A stretch of DNA of 22,926 nt, from the NCBI GenBank assembly GCA_910588435.1, contig CAJUPL010000026.1:1-22926 (forward strand), read 5' to 3'. The DNA is from an uncultured Eggerthellaceae bacterium. Lineage in GTDB: Bacteria > Actinomycetota > Coriobacteriia > Coriobacteriales > Eggerthellaceae. Positions 13,501 through 21,500 of the stretch are shown in pieces. Numbering within the stretch: position 1 is the stretch's first letter; the number at the start of each line of letters is the position of its first letter. Below the pieces are notes generated by a model. It did no database searches, was not told where the DNA came from, and saw nothing but the letters and a program-made list of their open reading frames with translations. The translations under genes and the position numbers were made by a program.

Positions 13501-14134
13501 CGGTGACGGCTGGGCGTTCGACATCGACTACGGCGGGCTGGATGAGGTGATCGCCTCCGGGGAGAACATCAACATCCTGGTGCTGGATACGGAAGGGTAT
13601 TCGAACACTGGCGGCGAGATGAGCAAGGCCACGCAGCTTGGCAGCGTGAGCACGTTCAGCCTGGATGGCAAGCAGACGCCGAAGAAGCGGCTTGCGCGCA
13701 TGGCCATGCAGTATGACTACGTCTACGTTGCGCAGGTTTGCTTCGGCGCGGACATGCAGCAGCTGATCGACGTCATGCGGGAGGCTGAGGCGTACGACGG
13801 GCCGTCCGTTGTGGTGGCGCTCTGCCCGTGCATCTCGTGGGGGATCAAGGCGGGGATGGGCACGGCGGTGGGCGCGTGCAAGGATGCAGTGCGCACGGGG
13901 TACTGGACGCTTTGGCACTTCAACCCGGATCTTGCGAAAGCGGGCAAGGAGCCGCTGGCGATAGATAGCGCCAGCCCTGAAGGCGAAGCCGCGCTGCGCG
14001 AGTTCCTCATGGGGCAGAACCGCTTCGCCTCATTGGCTGCGCGTGAGCCCGCTTTGTCTGACCGCTTGCAGCAGGAGCTTGCGAAAGAGCGCGCCACCAA
14101 CCGGCAGGAGCTGGAGAGCTTTCGCCACGTGTAG
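10517..14134 (+). CDS. nifJ: Pyruvate:ferredoxin (flavodoxin) oxidoreductase
   Basis: 1205 residues, the length of single-chain PFOR. It oxidises pyruvate with CoA to acetyl-CoA, CO2 and reduced ferredoxin in the cytoplasm. Domain order is as in the family: thiamine pyrophosphate pyrimidine-binding domain with FPITPAS near residue 40, the CoA-side and gamma domains, two 4Fe-4S motifs (C718-C721-C724-C728 in CIHCYQCSLVCP; C774-C777-C780-C784 in CVGCGSCAYNCP), then the TPP diphosphate domain with SSCCAGCGE (C842, C845, proximal cluster), NATGCSS, GGDGWAFDI and EGYSNTGG. All cluster ligands look intact. The ATG at 10517 was chosen for AAGGAG five bases upstream; the frame opens earlier at 10460. 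The stop TAG at 14132 is followed at once by CGGCC, the right end of module C. Confidence 0.96.
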   Translation: MADVTQQAQSKERTGDVKTLSGMQAAAYAAYALSDVATIFPITPASHMSEQVEKWSVEGRKNLMDQCVQVKEMQSEKGAAGALHGALSGGALASTFTASQGLMLMIPNMYKVSGELLPGVFHVTCRSLSAHALSIFGDHQDLMAVRATGCAMLGSSSVQECMDLSLVAHLSAIQGSIPFVHFFDGFRTSDEISTVRIISQDDMAKVTDWDAVKRFRDLAMDPLHPMVRGTAQSSDVYFQNREAPNRLYDALPAIVQANMDKVASLTGRQYHLFDYHGAPDADCVVVTMASSCDVVSETVDYLNAHGQKVGLVKVRLFRPFAPEALMATIPETARVICALDRTKEPGSQGEPLLQDVVMAVYDSGRTAPDGSPIKVIGGRYGLSSKDFTPTMASAVFANMAASKPMPRFTVGITDDLTHLSLPVAPYINTLPHKMNQSVFYGFGSDGTVGANKQAARLIADGAGKWVQEYSWFDSKKSGGLTISYLRLADQPIHSPYLIEDADYVACHKSIYVERGYPLTERLGEGGVFVLNSAWTLDDMERIFPDELKRGIASKHARFYNIDAAALAAKVGLGSRINMIMETVFLKLANVMPFDEAVAALKRDVAVMYASKGQDVVQKNIQAIDATLAELHQIDYPASWAELNEPNGDGAIGFPDLPPTPYDPQTPYVKDVLWPMERLEGNTLPTSAFDPAGFTPLGGTAHEKRRVAFQVPEWDPYKCIHCYQCSLVCPHAAIRPYLATDEELTGAPDAFETVPPFRKELAGLNFRIQNYPEDCVGCGSCAYNCPAPGKALTMKPIETQLPTQKENLAFAQTHITLKDDLLPATDVPGTQLKQPLLEFSSCCAGCGETPHVKMLTQLFGERLIIANATGCSSIWGGYAPAMPYCKSLHGRGPAWGNSLFEDNAEYGYGIMKAVKVRRAKLEQDVEEALKLGARGNEDVANALRAWKVVRDDGEKSLAAGEACVSAISPHASEHEVYQRLLDNKDMFQKKSVWAVGGDGWAFDIDYGGLDEVIASGENINILVLDTEGYSNTGGEMSKATQLGSVSTFSLDGKQTPKKRLARMAMQYDYVYVAQVCFGADMQQLIDVMREAEAYDGPSVVVALCPCISWGIKAGMGTAVGACKDAVRTGYWTLWHFNPDLAKAGKEPLAIDSASPEGEAALREFLMGQNRFASLAAREPALSDRLQQELAKERATNRQELESFRHV

Positions 14135-14530
14135 CGGCCATGGTGGCCTCCCGGCCACCTGTTCAACCTGCAACATTGTCATCCTTGCTGCCCCAAAAAT
14201 GCTGCATGGGCGAAGGTCACGCCCATGCACTTTTATTGCGGCCTTTAACTTTGCATGTGCAGGCACAAGCAAAGTAGCGGCCTTGGTGGCCTTCCAGCCA
14301 CCTTGCAAAGCATTGCCCCCTAGCCTGTGGGCGGCTGCATTGCAGCCGCAGCATTGTCACTTACCTGTGGGCGCTTGCATTGCAAGCGCAGTTGCACGCA
14401 GTGCAACGTAACGCAGGCGATGAGCCTGCGAACACCCGGATGCCAGCATCAGGTCAGGCAATCTAGCCTGGCGCAGATCACCTATCCAGGCGCATCAGGC
14501 TGCAACCCTGATCACCCATACACCTTGTAA
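14131..14530 (+). repeat. Repeat block 4 between nifJ and the ZIP gene
   Basis: Starts GTAGCGGCC inside the nifJ stop. D hairpin GGTGGCC-TCCC-GGCCACC (14142-14159); B' (14203-14229); C (14240-14282); second D GGTGGC/GCCACC (14285-14302); E hairpins GCGGCTGC-ATT-GCAGCCGC (14331-14349) and GCGCTTGC-ATT-GCAAGCGC (14371-14389); F GTTGCAC-GCA-GTGCAAC (14391-14407); linker GTAA; G CGCAGGC-GATGA-GCCTGCG (14412-14430); AACACCCGG and core CCTGGCGCAGA. Hairpins H and I and the inverted end are not present. No gene is seen between 14135 and 14603. Confidence 0.85.
14203..14237 (+). terminator. Terminator hairpin B' after nifJ
   Basis: TGCATGGGCG (14203-14212) pairs with CGCCCATGCA (14220-14229) around AAGGTCA, followed by CTTTTATT. 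It lies about 70 bases after the nifJ stop and is the first hairpin there with a T-rich tail. Confidence 0.6.
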
Positions 14531-14603
14531 ACGATATTCGCACCGTAGCATGTTCGATGACTTGATAGCATATACATGATGTCGAGGCGGTGAGCATGCA
14601 ACC

Positions 14604-15470
14604 ATGGAGACGATGGATCCTTTCATATTCGTGACGGTGGTCACGCTGCTCTCAGGCGCAGGCGGCACGGGCCTGGGTGGCCTGGTGGGTGCGCTGTTCA
14701 ACAGCGAGTCCAACAGGGTGGTCAGCCTGCTGCTGGCTTTCGCAGGTGGCGTGATGTCGGCCATCGTCTGCTTCGACTTGTTGGCCGAGGCTGCAGAGGC
14801 GGCCGAGGGCGCAACTGACATCGGCGTCTGGCTTGTGGTGCTTGCGGTGGTTGCTGGCGTTGTCATCGTCTATGGCTTGAACCACCTGATAGACAACAAG
14901 ACTCGCAAGGAAGTGCCGCACACTGACGCTTCCGATCACCCGAAGACCCACGATGACCTTGATGAGCTGGTGCACGCAGATCACCTTGCTGAGCACAGGC
15001 GCAACAAGGATTCGAAGCTCTCCTTGGTGATAGCGGGCATCGTCATGGCATGCGCCATAGCCCTGCATAACATCCCTGAAGGCATGACGATCGGTGCGTC
15101 ATTCGCCGCATCTGACAGTCTGCTTCTGGGCTCAGGAATGATCATGGCCGTGCTGATCGGGCTGCATAACATCCCCGAGGGCATGGCGGTGTCAGTGCCG
15201 CTGATCAGTGGCGGCATGAAGAAGCCGCGTGCAGTGCTCCTGACAGCAGCCTGCGGCCTGCCAACGCTGCTTGGCGCGTGGCTTGGGCTTTGGCTTGGCG
15301 ACATCGGTCCCCTCGGCCTGGCAGCCAGCCTAGGTTTCGCATCAGGCGCTATGCTCTACGTTGTGTATGGTGAGATACTTCCTGAGGCATACCTCCTCTA
15401 CAGATCGAAGGCTCCGGCGTTCGCCGCGATGGGCGGCATGCTGCTTGGTCTGGTGCTGATCTTCGCCTGA
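14604..15470 (+). CDS. ZIP-family divalent metal transporter
   Basis: 288 residues, inner-membrane. Three hydrophobic helices (about 5-27, 35-62, 70-95) precede a cytoplasmic-type loop rich in His and Asp (about 99-130, with HTDASDH and HADHLAEH), then further helices. Helices 4 and 5 carry the family signature twice, HNIPEG at 155-160 and 188-193, which form the metal path in ZIP proteins. The overall form resembles ZupT/BbZIP; substrate (zinc, iron or manganese) cannot be told from sequence. The ATG at 14604 has GGTGAG about 9 bases upstream. TTGTAA (14525-14530) and TAGCAT (14547-14552), 16 bases apart, are a possible promoter. No terminator follows directly; a plus-strand promoter begins 17 bases after the stop. 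Confidence 0.9.
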   Translation: METMDPFIFVTVVTLLSGAGGTGLGGLVGALFNSESNRVVSLLLAFAGGVMSAIVCFDLLAEAAEAAEGATDIGVWLVVLAVVAGVVIVYGLNHLIDNKTRKEVPHTDASDHPKTHDDLDELVHADHLAEHRRNKDSKLSLVIAGIVMACAIALHNIPEGMTIGASFAASDSLLLGSGMIMAVLIGLHNIPEGMAVSVPLISGGMKKPRAVLLTAACGLPTLLGAWLGLWLGDIGPLGLAASLGFASGAMLYVVYGEILPEAYLLYRSKAPAFAAMGGMLLGLVLIFA

Positions 15471-15486
15471 ATCACTTGCAAGGCAG

Positions 15487-15515
15487 TTGCTGCGAAGGGC
15501 TTTCGCGCGTATAAT
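15487..15515 (+). promoter_or_regulatory. Near-consensus promoter facing the small hydrophobic peptide gene
   Basis: TTGCTG (15487-15492), a 17-base spacer and a perfect TATAAT (15510-15515). This is the best promoter in the window. No open reading frame of note begins downstream on this strand before addB at 15952, and the transcript would run antisense into the 3' end of the minus-strand peptide gene. Confidence 0.7.
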
Positions 15516-15521
15516 CCGAAC

Positions 15522-15600
15522 TCAACGGAAGCCCGTACTAGCGAGCGGGCAGCGCCGTTAAAGTTTTGGTAGGGGGTAGCTGCAACTACTCCCTACGCTC
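15522..15600 (+). ncRNA. Predicted structured antisense RNA (type I antitoxin candidate)
   Basis: Starting about 7 bases after TATAAT, the transcript would fold into hairpin AACGG..GCCCG (15524-15535) with CGGGC..CCGTT (15546-15559), then an 11-bp hairpin GTAGGGGGTAG (15569-15579) with CTACTCCCTAC (15586-15596). The second stem includes the stop codon of the opposing peptide gene, so base pairing with its mRNA would begin at the 3' end, the layout known for TxpA/RatA and BsrG/SR4. The 3' end is not defined by a T-tract, so the extent is a guess. Confidence 0.45.
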
Positions 15601-15714
15601 ATAGCGACTCTGTCCTTTATGTACTGTGGTTATGAGCTCGATTGCGGCCCTGGTGAGAGTCAGGGCCGCGGTCAACAATCCCAAGATGGCTGTTGCCATG
15701 GTAATCAAATCCAT
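15586..15714 (-). CDS. Small hydrophobic peptide, candidate type I toxin (holin-like)
   Basis: 42 codons from ATG 15714 to TAG 15586-15588. A charge-poor N-terminal helix (starting MDLITMATAILGLLTAAL) is followed by a polar, basic tail (KGQSRYERRE). GGAGG (15722-15726) lies 7 bases upstream, the strongest ribosome site in this gap. One membrane span plus a charged tail and a facing antisense promoter fit type I toxins of the TxpA/BsrG or Fst kind, but sequence similarity was not tested. A 9-bp inverted repeat (15644-15652 with 15661-15669) lies within the gene. No T-tract terminator is seen; the stem over the stop codon may protect or end the mRNA. It might instead be an unrelated small membrane protein. 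Confidence 0.6.
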   Translation of the reverse strand: MDLITMATAILGLLTAALTLTRAAIELITTVHKGQSRYERRE

Positions 15715-15780
15715 AGGTATACCTCCATTTCGTACTCAGTTGGAGGCGCTACCAGCACACGGGTCTTACACCGTTGAGCT

Positions 15781-15799
15781 GGCCTGATTGTATCAGGCC
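15781..15799 (-). promoter_or_regulatory. Palindrome containing an extended -10 for the small peptide gene
   Basis: GGCCTGAT-TGT-ATCAGGCC is a perfect 8-bp inverted repeat. Read on the minus strand it contains TGATACAAT, an extended -10 (TG-N-TACAAT at 15795-15787) without a good -35. Transcription would start near 15780 and give a leader of about 65 bases before the peptide ATG. A protein binding the palindrome would block it. Confidence 0.45.
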
Positions 15800-15951
15800 A
15801 AGGGCATTGGGCATCCTATCAGCTCATCAACGATTCCTGCTGAACCAGACAATATCAAAAAGGTTTCTTCAAGGGTGGACCGCATATGGGACATCCGTTC
15901 GATTTCTTTTCGGTATCATGCTTCTCAAAGGAATGTGGGAAGGGATAGCGA

Positions 15952-18594
15952 ATGACTGAGCGCGTGAAGCTGGTCCGCAATGCTGAAAGGGCTATGGGCT
16001 TGCGAAAGCAGGCGGCAGACGCCGGGCCTACGCTGGCGCTTGACATCACCACGCCGGCCAATCGCTTGCAGGACGTGTGGGACCTGTACGGGGATGGCCG
16101 CCGCATCGTTGACGGCACCACGCGCACGCTGCTCATGCTGAAGACGCTCAAGGACATGGCGAACGGGTCCGGCTCGTTCGCGTTGAACCCCACGCTGGGT
16201 ACGGCGAAGCTGCTGGGGCAGTTCGTGGCGCGATACGCCGGAGTTGCGTCGTTTGCTTCAGGTCCTGCCTACTCTGAGGGGCAAGCCTGCGCTGTTGCGG
16301 CCATGGCAAGCTATCTGGATGCATGCAATGCTGCAGGGCTGGTGGAACCTGGCGCTGCGGCAAGGGCTCTGACTGAAGCTGGCCTCCCCGCAAGTGCTGT
16401 GGCGGAGGAGGCGCTGTACCAACCGCCTGCCATAGAGGCGTGGTTGGGAGTTGCGGATGAGCCTCCTGAGCCCATACCCACATATATAAGAGAGAAGGTT
16501 CAGCCGCGCTTCACCTTCCTGTCGGGTGCCACTGTTGAGGTAGATGCCGTATGGCGTGAAGTGCGCCAAGCGTTTGACCTCTGCGAAGAGGGCGCAAGCA
16601 TCGTGGTCATAAGCCCTGATCCGAAGCGCCTCTTCGATGCGCTTGCACCCTATATAGTGAAAGCTGGCTGGAATGCAGGATGCAGGACGCGCGTGCCATT
16701 CAGAGACACGCTCTTAGGGCGCGCAGTCCATGCGTGCCATCTTTTCTTGGAAGGTGCAGCGGATCCAAGGATCTACGCTTCTGACTTCGCACGCTCTCCG
16801 CTCTCTGGAATGAGCTCGATGCAGGCTCTGGCCTTTGACGCTGATATCCGCAGCAAGCCTGCGCTCGCATTCGAGGAGCTTGCGAACATGCTCGCCAATG
16901 CATCCAAGACCTTCCAACTCTTCAGGCGCATGGTGGAGACCCCGTCTCAGGAGGCAGTGGAAGAGCTGAAAGCGCTCTGCCTCTCTGAAGGCCAGCTTCC
17001 CAAGGCCTCCATGGATCGCGAAGCGGCCGCCTTCGTTGATCTGGCCAGCTTCTTTGAAGCATGTGGGGCTATCTCAGCAGAGAGCGAAGCCATCCAGTTT
17101 TTGGAGGAATCGTCTGTCACGTTCTCAGTTGAGGCGTTTGCAAGCGAAAGCACAAGATCGCTCATCACCTTCATAGGGGTGGATCAGATGGATTCGCTGG
17201 CACCGGCAAGCGTGGACTCAGTCATCTTCGCAGACATGGACAAGGATGCGTTCCCCATCCCAAAGGCAAGGCCAGCAACGGATGGGCTCCTTGATGTGAT
17301 GGGTCTTGCAGATGATCGCAACATGCATGAGGAATACCGCAGCGCGTTCGCAAGTGCCTGCGCGGCGGCGAAAGCGTCCGTCTCATTCGTCGCTTCCATG
17401 AGGGATATCTCTGGATCCCCCGCTTATCCGTCATTCTTGTTCGAAGAGGTGGTGGATCAGCTGGCTGACGGCAACATCGCATACGTGGACTCGGACGATA
17501 TCTTCCCAGTGCCGAAAAGCTTGATGAGGGATGGCCTGGTGTTAGACGAATCGGCCATCGTGCCTGGTTTCGGTCAGACGATGGATGAGGCGAAAGGTCA
17601 GCTTGAGCTTCCGGACGCGCATCGTGGCAGCTTGCATGTGCAAGACATCCAGTCCTTCATGCGAATGGATGCGTCTACAGGCTTGCCCATCCTGTCCGCT
17701 TCTCAGATGGAGCGCTACCTTGAGTGTCCGTACAAATGGTTCATCTCAAGTAAGGTTGGCGTGGATGACCTGGATGCCAAGCTGGACAACCTTGCCATTG
17801 GCTCTTTCGTGCACGAGGTCTTTCGGGTCACATTCGAAAGGCTGGCTCAGGAGGGCGTGACCGCTGTTACGGAGGAATCGCTGGCACGGGCGCAGCAGAT
17901 CGCAAGCGCTGCCTTCGGTGAGCTGCTTGCTGCATCAGATGGCGAAGGCAACCCAGATGCCATCATCGTCTCAGGCATCCAAGAGGAGCTGCAGATGGAG
18001 GCGGTGAGGGCGCGGATCCTTGACGCCCTTGAGCTGATGGTGCAGCTTCCGGAGGGCTATGAGTTCAAGGCCGCTGAGCTCAAGATCCGCCCAGAGGATG
18101 GCATCGAATACGCAGGCGCCATCATCAACGGCTCCATCGACCGCGTTGATGTGTCCGGTGAGGGCATATTCGCCATCATTGACTATAAGGGCGCGGCGGC
18201 GGGTCACGAAGCGGGAGACAAGACGATGGAGGAGGGGGAGCTGCCCGATCACGTGCAGGCCTTGATCTACGCCCAGTGCCTCAGCAGGCTTCCCGGGTTC
18301 CAGGATCTCTCTCCCGCAGCCGCAATGTATCTGGGATACAAGGCAACGGAAGCGAAGAAGCTGGTAGCTGGGACCTTTGACGCTTCGCTCTATGATGCGT
18401 GGCCTCTGGTGTCCAACAAGAAGTCCTCCGCTGCTGTAATGCAGGAGGTGCTTGATAAGGTGGAGCACAAGGTGGCGGAGAGCGTTCGCGGCATGATGTC
18501 AGGGGATATCGCTCCTGACCCCAAGCCGGGCGCTTGCGAATGGTGTGACATGACGTTCTGTCCGGGCAGGAAGGTGGCGACTGACAATGGATAG
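15952..18594 (+). CDS. addB: AddB-like subunit of the AddAB helicase-nuclease
   Basis: 880 residues. The N-terminal two thirds is a helicase-like fold without an intact Walker A, as expected for AddB. The C-terminal part (about 580-880) is a PD-(D/E)XK nuclease: GSFVHEVF (H621), GSIDRVD (D730/D733) and IIDYKG (D744, K746). Cysteines C592 (LECPYKWF), C862, C865 and C870 (CEWCDMTFC) form the iron-sulfur staple that closes this domain in AddB. The protein is shorter than the roughly 1100-1200 residues of Bacillus AddB. The ATG at 15952 follows GGGAAGGG by 9 bases. Its stop overlaps the addA start (ATGGATAG, 8 bases), so the subunits are coupled. The complex resects double-strand breaks and loads RecA at Chi-like sites. 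Confidence 0.85.
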   Translation: MTERVKLVRNAERAMGLRKQAADAGPTLALDITTPANRLQDVWDLYGDGRRIVDGTTRTLLMLKTLKDMANGSGSFALNPTLGTAKLLGQFVARYAGVASFASGPAYSEGQACAVAAMASYLDACNAAGLVEPGAAARALTEAGLPASAVAEEALYQPPAIEAWLGVADEPPEPIPTYIREKVQPRFTFLSGATVEVDAVWREVRQAFDLCEEGASIVVISPDPKRLFDALAPYIVKAGWNAGCRTRVPFRDTLLGRAVHACHLFLEGAADPRIYASDFARSPLSGMSSMQALAFDADIRSKPALAFEELANMLANASKTFQLFRRMVETPSQEAVEELKALCLSEGQLPKASMDREAAAFVDLASFFEACGAISAESEAIQFLEESSVTFSVEAFASESTRSLITFIGVDQMDSLAPASVDSVIFADMDKDAFPIPKARPATDGLLDVMGLADDRNMHEEYRSAFASACAAAKASVSFVASMRDISGSPAYPSFLFEEVVDQLADGNIAYVDSDDIFPVPKSLMRDGLVLDESAIVPGFGQTMDEAKGQLELPDAHRGSLHVQDIQSFMRMDASTGLPILSASQMERYLECPYKWFISSKVGVDDLDAKLDNLAIGSFVHEVFRVTFERLAQEGVTAVTEESLARAQQIASAAFGELLAASDGEGNPDAIIVSGIQEELQMEAVRARILDALELMVQLPEGYEFKAAELKIRPEDGIEYAGAIINGSIDRVDVSGEGIFAIIDYKGAAAGHEAGDKTMEEGELPDHVQALIYAQCLSRLPGFQDLSPAAAMYLGYKATEAKKLVAGTFDASLYDAWPLVSNKKSSAAVMQEVLDKVEHKVAESVRGMMSGDIAPDPKPGACEWCDMTFCPGRKVATDNG

Positions 18595-21500
18595 GAGCAG
18601 GCTCACCAGCTCTCAGAGCACGGTCATAGATACGCTGCCCGGCCCGCTGTTCGTGGCCGCGGGCGCTGGGTCAGGCAAGACGCATACGCTGAAGCTCAGA
18701 ACGGCGAACGCATTCCTTGACAATGACAGCGGCTTCAAGCTTGACTCCATTGACCAGGTACTGGCCATCACCTTCACTGAGAAGGCGGCAGCTGAGCTGC
18801 TCTCCAGGATCAAGGGCGCATTGTTGGATGAGGGCCTGGACCAGCAAGCCTTCGATGCTGACACTGCATGGATCTCAACCATCCATGGGTTCTGCAACAG
18901 GTTCCTGAAAGAGACAGCCCTGGAGATCGGCCTTGATCCGGATTTCAAGCTGGCAAGCGGGCTTGAGGCCAAGGTCCTAGAGGAGCAGGCTAAGCAGGAT
19001 GTGCTGAGCGCCATCAATGAAGGCGCGCTGGATCTGAGCGGCTTGTCTTGGAACTGGGATGTGATCCCGGCAAGCGAACATGGCTCAGGCTTGCTTGATG
19101 ATGCTCAGGCTATCTCCTCCAAAGCGCATGCGGTGCCGGATTCGTTCGGAGCCTTCAAGCACCTGGCGTCTGACCTTGTTCCCAAAGCGCTCGTGCAAGA
19201 GCTGGTTCGCCTTGGGCTGCTCGTCTCAGAGCTGCCCGCTAGCTGGAAGAGCGTTCATGCTACATGGGAGCGGCCAAAGCTTGATAGGTTGGCTGTGGCC
19301 ATCTCAAAGGCACAGCAGTGGCTGACAAGCAGCCAAGCTGACCTGGGCTTTGACAGCCCGCAGTTCAACTCGCGTGAGTTTCGCAACCTCCTGCTCCAGT
19401 TCCCAATGCTGACGAAGGGGTTCGGCAAGAACAAGCCCGGGCAAGAGGAGATGGATGCTTACCGGGAAGCCCTGGTGGTTGGCCTGTATGAAACGGACGG
19501 CATCTTCAGCATGCAGGCTTCTTCTGCAGCGCTTGAGATAGCCAAGATGCTGGACGAGCGGCGCAGGCAGATCTCAAGGAGCGCAGGGCTGCTCACCAAT
19601 GACGATCTTCTGCAGTTGACGCTGAATGCGTTGAGGGATCATCCGGACATCGCGCAGAGGTATCGCGCAAGGTTCAAGCTGATCATGGTGGATGAGTTCC
19701 AAGACACTGACAAGGTGCAGATAGAGATAGTTCGCCACATCGCGCAGCCTGGGTTTGCGAATGTCTGCGTGGTAGGGGACGCGCAACAGAGCATCTACAG
19801 GTTCCGCGGCGCTGATGTATCCGCGTTCGATGAGTACAGGGATGAGCTGGTTGCGCTTCATCCGCAGGCAGCCGAAGGGTCAGCGCTTGAGCCGAAGCTG
19901 AAGCAGAACTTCCGAAGCCATGCGGACATCCTGGCCTTCGTGGATGCCATCTTCATGAAGGATGGCTCTTTCGGCAAGAGCTACTTGCAGCTAGAGCCTC
20001 AAGGCGGCATCAATGATGAGCCGGATCCTGTGATGGATGCGCGGCCAAGAGTGCAGCTGGATCTGATCCACTATGCGACAGGAGATGGCATCAAGCGCGG
20101 TCCGGATGCCGTTCGCGAAAGCGCCCGGCGCATCGCTCAGCACTTCTTGGAGCTCAAGGAGGCATACAAGGCCCTCGCGAATGGGAAGCCGCATACGTAT
20201 GCGCTCTTGCTGGGCAAGACGAAGAACGCGCAGGCATACATAGACGCGCTTCGTGAAGTGGGGCTTGAGGCCATGATGACGTCAGGGTCCACGCTCATGG
20301 CATCCGATGAGGCTGCATTGGTGATGGCGCTATTGCGCTATGCCGTGAACGCATTTGATGAGCGTGCGCTGCTGGAATGCTTGACGTCTGACCTGTTCGC
20401 CATATCTGATGACGTGCTGCTCGCGCTCTCCTACTACGAGGCGGAGGGTTCCTTGCATCACGGAAGCCTTGCGAAGGGCTTCCTTGCTCCGGGGTTGCCC
20501 TTTGGGATCTTGGAGGCCTCAGCTGATGCCGCTGCGCTAGATGAGGCGCGCAGCCTCATGGGTGAGTTCCGGAAGCGCGCTGAAGCGGGGCGCCCATCTG
20601 AGGCCATAAGGCATCTGCTCTCTAGGTCAGGCTTCCTGGACAGGGCGCAGAGCGCTGGCGTCAGCGGATTGGCGTCCGTTGGGAATCTGTCCATCTTGCT
20701 GAACATGGTGAAGGGCGCTGAGGAAGAGCATCCGGGGCTATCAGAGATGGTGGCATCGTATGCCGCAACGGTGGACACGGCGAAGGAGTCTCCTGGAGTG
20801 CTGGCCGTGCAAGACGCAGACTTCGTGCAGATCATGACCGTTCACGGGTCAAAGGGCCTGCAGTTCGACCACGTTGCCCTGGCGGACATCAAGACTGGAG
20901 CTGACCCTGCAAAGGGCATGATGGCTGAGAACGAGAGCGGGACCACGTTCGCGGGTTCCAAAGCTGGTCTGTCGAAAGAGGATGCGCTCAAGGACTATGC
21001 TGCAGAATGCGAAAGGATGAGCGTCCAGCATCTGCGGGACGCCAAGACGCCTGGTCAATTGTTGCTGAAGCTTGAGAGCGTTTCCAAGGAGGAGGGCCTG
21101 GCAGAGGCTAGGCGCTTGCTCTACGTTGGGCTCACGCGTGCGGTGCGGTCATTGTACGTTAGCTACGTCACGCACATGAATCCTGCTGCGAAGGGGGCCG
21201 AGCCATATGCGTCGCAGGGCGTGATGGCGGAGGTCTACCAAGCGCTTGAGTGGGATATCAGCGCGAAGGAGCTCCAAGAGAGCTATGACTACGGCGGATC
21301 GCGTCCGGCTGTTGTGCGTCTGGAGAGGTTCGAAGGGGCTCCCCATGAGGATGAGCCTGTTGTGCAGGAAGCGTCTGGGAGCTTTTTGGTTCCCATTCGC
21401 AATATCCCTGATGAGCCTGCCTTGGCGCGCTTCCGTGGAGTTCGCTCTGATGTCAGGTCCTACTCGTCTCTTTCTCACGATGCGGAGCCCGAAGAGGTTG

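Noticed and set aside
15774..15959. A 61-codon plus-strand frame ending at the addB start.
   Set aside because: No ribosome site or recognisable composition, and it overlaps the palindrome and promoter region of the small peptide gene.
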